Assembly: GCA_902729315.2 (NCBI GenBank)
Contig: LR746277.1
Span: 1,059,001-1,123,000, forward strand
Length of the DNA: 64,000 nucleotides
Origin: Spirodela intermedia
Lineage: Eukaryota > Streptophyta > Magnoliopsida > Alismatales > Araceae
Reading direction: 5' to 3'
Part shown: positions 61,616-64,000 of the stretch, piece by piece
Numbering within the stretch: position 1 is the first letter of the stretch
Layout: each line of letters starts with the position of its first letter
Made by a program: the position numbers and the translations under genes
Notes under the pieces: generated by a model
What the model was told of the DNA's origin: nothing
The model's input: the letters and a program-made list of their open reading frames with translations, nothing else
Databases searched by the model: none

Positions 61616-62626
61616 TCATTTATGTTACATTGACACATGGGGTTGCGGTTGCAGATATACTTCATTTGAGGGGAAAAGCCAAATACTTGATAGGGCCAGT
61701 AGTTATATCACAAAATTGTATCCAAAGATATACCTACTACTTTTAAACATTATAAATAATAGAAAACATCTTCTTTGCTCTTATAATGTGGATCCAATCA
61801 CGATTGACCGAACATGAAAGCTGTCACAATCGACAACCATCACGATCAATAGTAATACACCAACAAAAAAACACATAGAGCAATGCATGATAAGCTAATT
61901 TTTTTTAAATAATGGTAGAGGAGAAAATGGAGGTGAATCGCCACAATTAACATGCTTGACGCTGAAAATGAGACTGGACGTTTTAACATGGGTACTTATG
62001 ATAAAAACTCCAAATACATCTTGACTGGATTCTAAGATGCATCAAACTCCAAAATCAAGCCTAGATTAAGATGGTATGAATGATCAAGAATACCAGTGAG
62101 CTGACCGAATTCAAGGGAGCGTGGGTGATTCCATCAATGAAGAACATTATTATACATGGTGGTTTCCATTGGACGTATACTACCTTCTTTGATCTTTTGT
62201 AAAGGGATCTATAGTTCAAGGCATGAGATTCAACCTAAAAAGGGAGACACCCAATGAAGGATTAAATGTTCTGAAGAAGTGTCCCAAACATCAAGCGAAG
62301 ATGAAAATTAAAAAATGGATGAAGTCGGCCTGAAAAATCCCTCTGTGAACATTCCAAAAGGGTTCCTCCCTCGGTGTATAATGAATGCTCCTGGTTTTTC
62401 ACAAAGGAACATCTAACATATCAGGCAAGGACAACACCAAGGAATTCGAGAAAATGAAGATTACCAAGTGAGGGTCACTTGAGAACAATCATCAGAGTGA
62501 AGGGCTTCTTTATAATTGAGAGGATATACGGGAAAGATACTTCACCTCTGGTTTTGTCTAGACGGTTCCTTGAGAGGAGGGCGTTATTACATAAATGCTG
62601 CTTCATGTACGATCTCGCTCAGGAAG

Positions 62627-63040
62627 TCATAGGCCTCCCTTGGGCTGAATATCCGAAGGGTCAATAAGGCCTTCGAGGATGACGAGCTGGTCAAGAAGGG
62701 CGAATTTCTCATCTTCCAGAGTCTTGATTGTGCCGTCAACCTCACTCAGTTCTCTGTCCAAGACGAAGCTCTCTTCCTCCAGCAGTAAATATCTTCTCCT
62801 CAGGGTCCGGTACTCGTTAGACATTGAGGGGTCTGGCAAGGAATCAGGGGCCGACCCATCTGTCTCTTGGAAGGATGAGAAGAGATCAGCCTTCAGAGCC
62901 CTCTTTGAGGGCCTTGGCATTCTGAGAGATGAATGTGGCGTCTCCTGCTCCTTAGCATCCACCTTTGGTTGAGCTGATGGCTTCCTTCTCCGTGGTTTAG
63001 GTTTTGATGCATTTGTGGTTGGTGCTCGAAGTTCATCCAT
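62627..63040 (-). CDS. Small basic/coiled-coil protein, function unknown
   Basis: The chosen ATG at 63,040 (minus strand) begins MDELRAPTTNASKPKPRRRK and is preceded by an acceptor-like GGTCAG two bases upstream. The longer open frame from 63,160, which starts with a hydrophobic stretch, is therefore probably intron. The product is 137 aa, ending DIQPKGGL with TGA. It has a Lys/Arg/Pro-rich N-terminus that could be a nuclear signal, a Ser/Pro-rich middle, and a C-terminal predicted coiled coil (about residues 82-128) with regular Leu/Glu spacing (YLLLEEESFVLDRELSEV, LEDEKFALLDQLVILEGL). It gives the impression of a conserved plant protein, but I cannot name a family or function. Further coding exons upstream cannot be excluded. 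Confidence 0.7.
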   Translation of the reverse strand: MDELRAPTTNASKPKPRRRKPSAQPKVDAKEQETPHSSLRMPRPSKRALKADLFSSFQETDGSAPDSLPDPSMSNEYRTLRRRYLLLEEESFVLDRELSEVDGTIKTLEDEKFALLDQLVILEGLIDPSDIQPKGGL

Positions 63041-64000
63041 TTCTGACCAGCAATGATGGTATATATGCCTGTGGAAAAACAACTCCCAAAAGGAAGAGAA
63101 TAAGGTTACTGCGAAGATAAAACTATAATTGAGCAGAAAAGAAAAGGTCATTATTTTCATCTTAGATCTCGTCCTTCGATTTTTGTCCTTTATTAAAAAA
63201 AATCATTAGGATATTATTCTGAGAGTTTAATATCAATCTGCCATCTCCAAAGTTTCTGGTGATGACAGCTTTCAGAGAGGCCGATATGTTCTTAGATTCG
63301 GGTTGCAAAGGGGCATGGGCATACAGCCTCAGATATGTTCGTATCACGGAACCTTTAAGATATTTATCCAACTGATTGAAGCTTTAAAACCGTACGAATA
63401 CTCTTTTTGAGAGAAGCGACATGAAGAAACAACTTTTCTTTTCTCGTTCAATGAATTTTTTAAAAGATAAAACCTTTTTTTTAATCTAGTACTTGAATCG
63501 AATGCTTGTTCATAAATTTAGAATTCCCATTCATCAAATAAACTGCATGTAGTGGGAGTAATGTGAGGAATTAGTGAAAGTAGAAAAGACCACAGCAATG
63601 AAAAAAAGTTCAGAGCTCAATGACAGAAGCCAATCCATCATGTATTAGGCAAGTATCATGCAGTCAGATTAGCAGACTAAGGGTTTCTCTCTCTCTCTTT
63701 CTCCCCCTCTCTCCTTTGTTGAAGAGAAAAAGAAGACAGGTTCCCTCACGTAATGGAGAACCCGAATGCAAGAACTTCCTAGAGAGATGACTTTCTGCTC
63801 AAAGCTTCACCTTCAAAACGTTTCCAGAGATGACAGTTAATATTGAGCACCCAGGGTTGAAAATGATACATGATTGAAAAAAGGGGAGCCCTGGCAGCTG
63901 TTCATAATGATTCTTCTGTATAGGCTTTTGATTGCTAGCAATCACATGATCCTAAAGGCTTTTGATTGGAAAATAGCGTATAGCTACGTATTCAGTGAAA
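63041..64000 (-). promoter_or_regulatory. Upstream region of the small coiled-coil gene
   Basis: This should contain the leader, probably spliced, and the promoter of the minus-strand gene. A short CT-rich run lies at 63,687-63,714. No other gene is seen before the window ends. Confidence 0.35.

Larger units (their letters stand above)
58552..62626. other. Intergenic DNA with a tandem dimer and CT/CA microsatellites
   Basis: The first few hundred bases are probably 3' UTR of the RING gene. Beyond them no gene or recognisable transposon is seen. It is AT-rich from about 59,900 to 61,060. Open frames at 61,040-61,817 are products of CT/CA repeats. The frame at 62,479-62,667 overlaps the end of the minus-strand gene and resembles nothing. 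Confidence 0.5.

Noticed and set aside
61040-61817. Overlapping open frames of 107-155 aa
   Set aside because: They are Leu-Ser-His-Thr runs from CT and CA repeats, with no conserved features.
63041-63160. N-terminal extension with a hydrophobic stretch for the small coiled-coil protein
   Set aside because: An acceptor-like site lies just before the inner ATG, and the extension is AT-rich with Phe/Leu-rich content typical of translated intron.

Overview
This is nuclear DNA of a flowering plant. The genes have many phase-matched GT-AG introns, their products belong to plant families, and retrotransposon debris lies between them. The GC-rich first exon of one LEA-2 gene and a very GC-rich, intron-poor PPR relic fit a monocot better than a eudicot, but I cannot name the species. 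Long CT/GA microsatellites lie in or next to most 5' leaders.

Region by region. 1-9,332 (+): a complete TOPLESS/TOPLESS-related co-repressor gene, 25 coding exons adding up in frame to 1,128 codons plus stop. 9,990-11,520 (+): a GC-rich PPR pseudogene broken by many frame changes and a stop. 13,125-17,954 (+): two LEA-2 (NDR1/HIN1-like) membrane-protein genes in tandem. The first is AT-balanced and its second exon could not be found. The second is GC-rich, with a 1.86-kb intron full of a 36-bp minisatellite. 18.4-35 kb: an AT-rich transposon zone. It holds a decayed Ty3/gypsy element on the minus strand, split into two parts by a roughly 5-kb block, and three copies of a 1.6-1.8-kb solo LTR. 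Two of these copies have perfect 5-bp target-site duplications. 35,192-38,780 (-): a complete proton pump-interactor gene (7 coding exons, 630 aa), with a probable 5-kb leader intron reaching a GA-rich promoter near 44 kb. About 47.9-58,551 (+): a RING-H2 E3 ligase gene of the MBR/RHG1A type (739 aa), with a probable 5-kb leader intron that holds LINE debris. 62,627-63,040 (-): a small coiled-coil protein gene of unknown function.

The genes form no operon or obvious pathway. They are a transcriptional co-repressor, stress-type membrane proteins, a regulator of the plasma-membrane H+-ATPase and a ubiquitin ligase.

I found no convincing new biochemical system. The most unusual signal is structural: local tandem duplication has repeatedly copied intron ends, creating decoy 3' splice sites in the LEA-2 and proton pump-interactor genes and inflating a TOPLESS intron. 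Several unrelated tandem dimers have a period of about 167-187 bp. All exon limits and repeat periods were read by eye and not confirmed with transcripts or alignment software.
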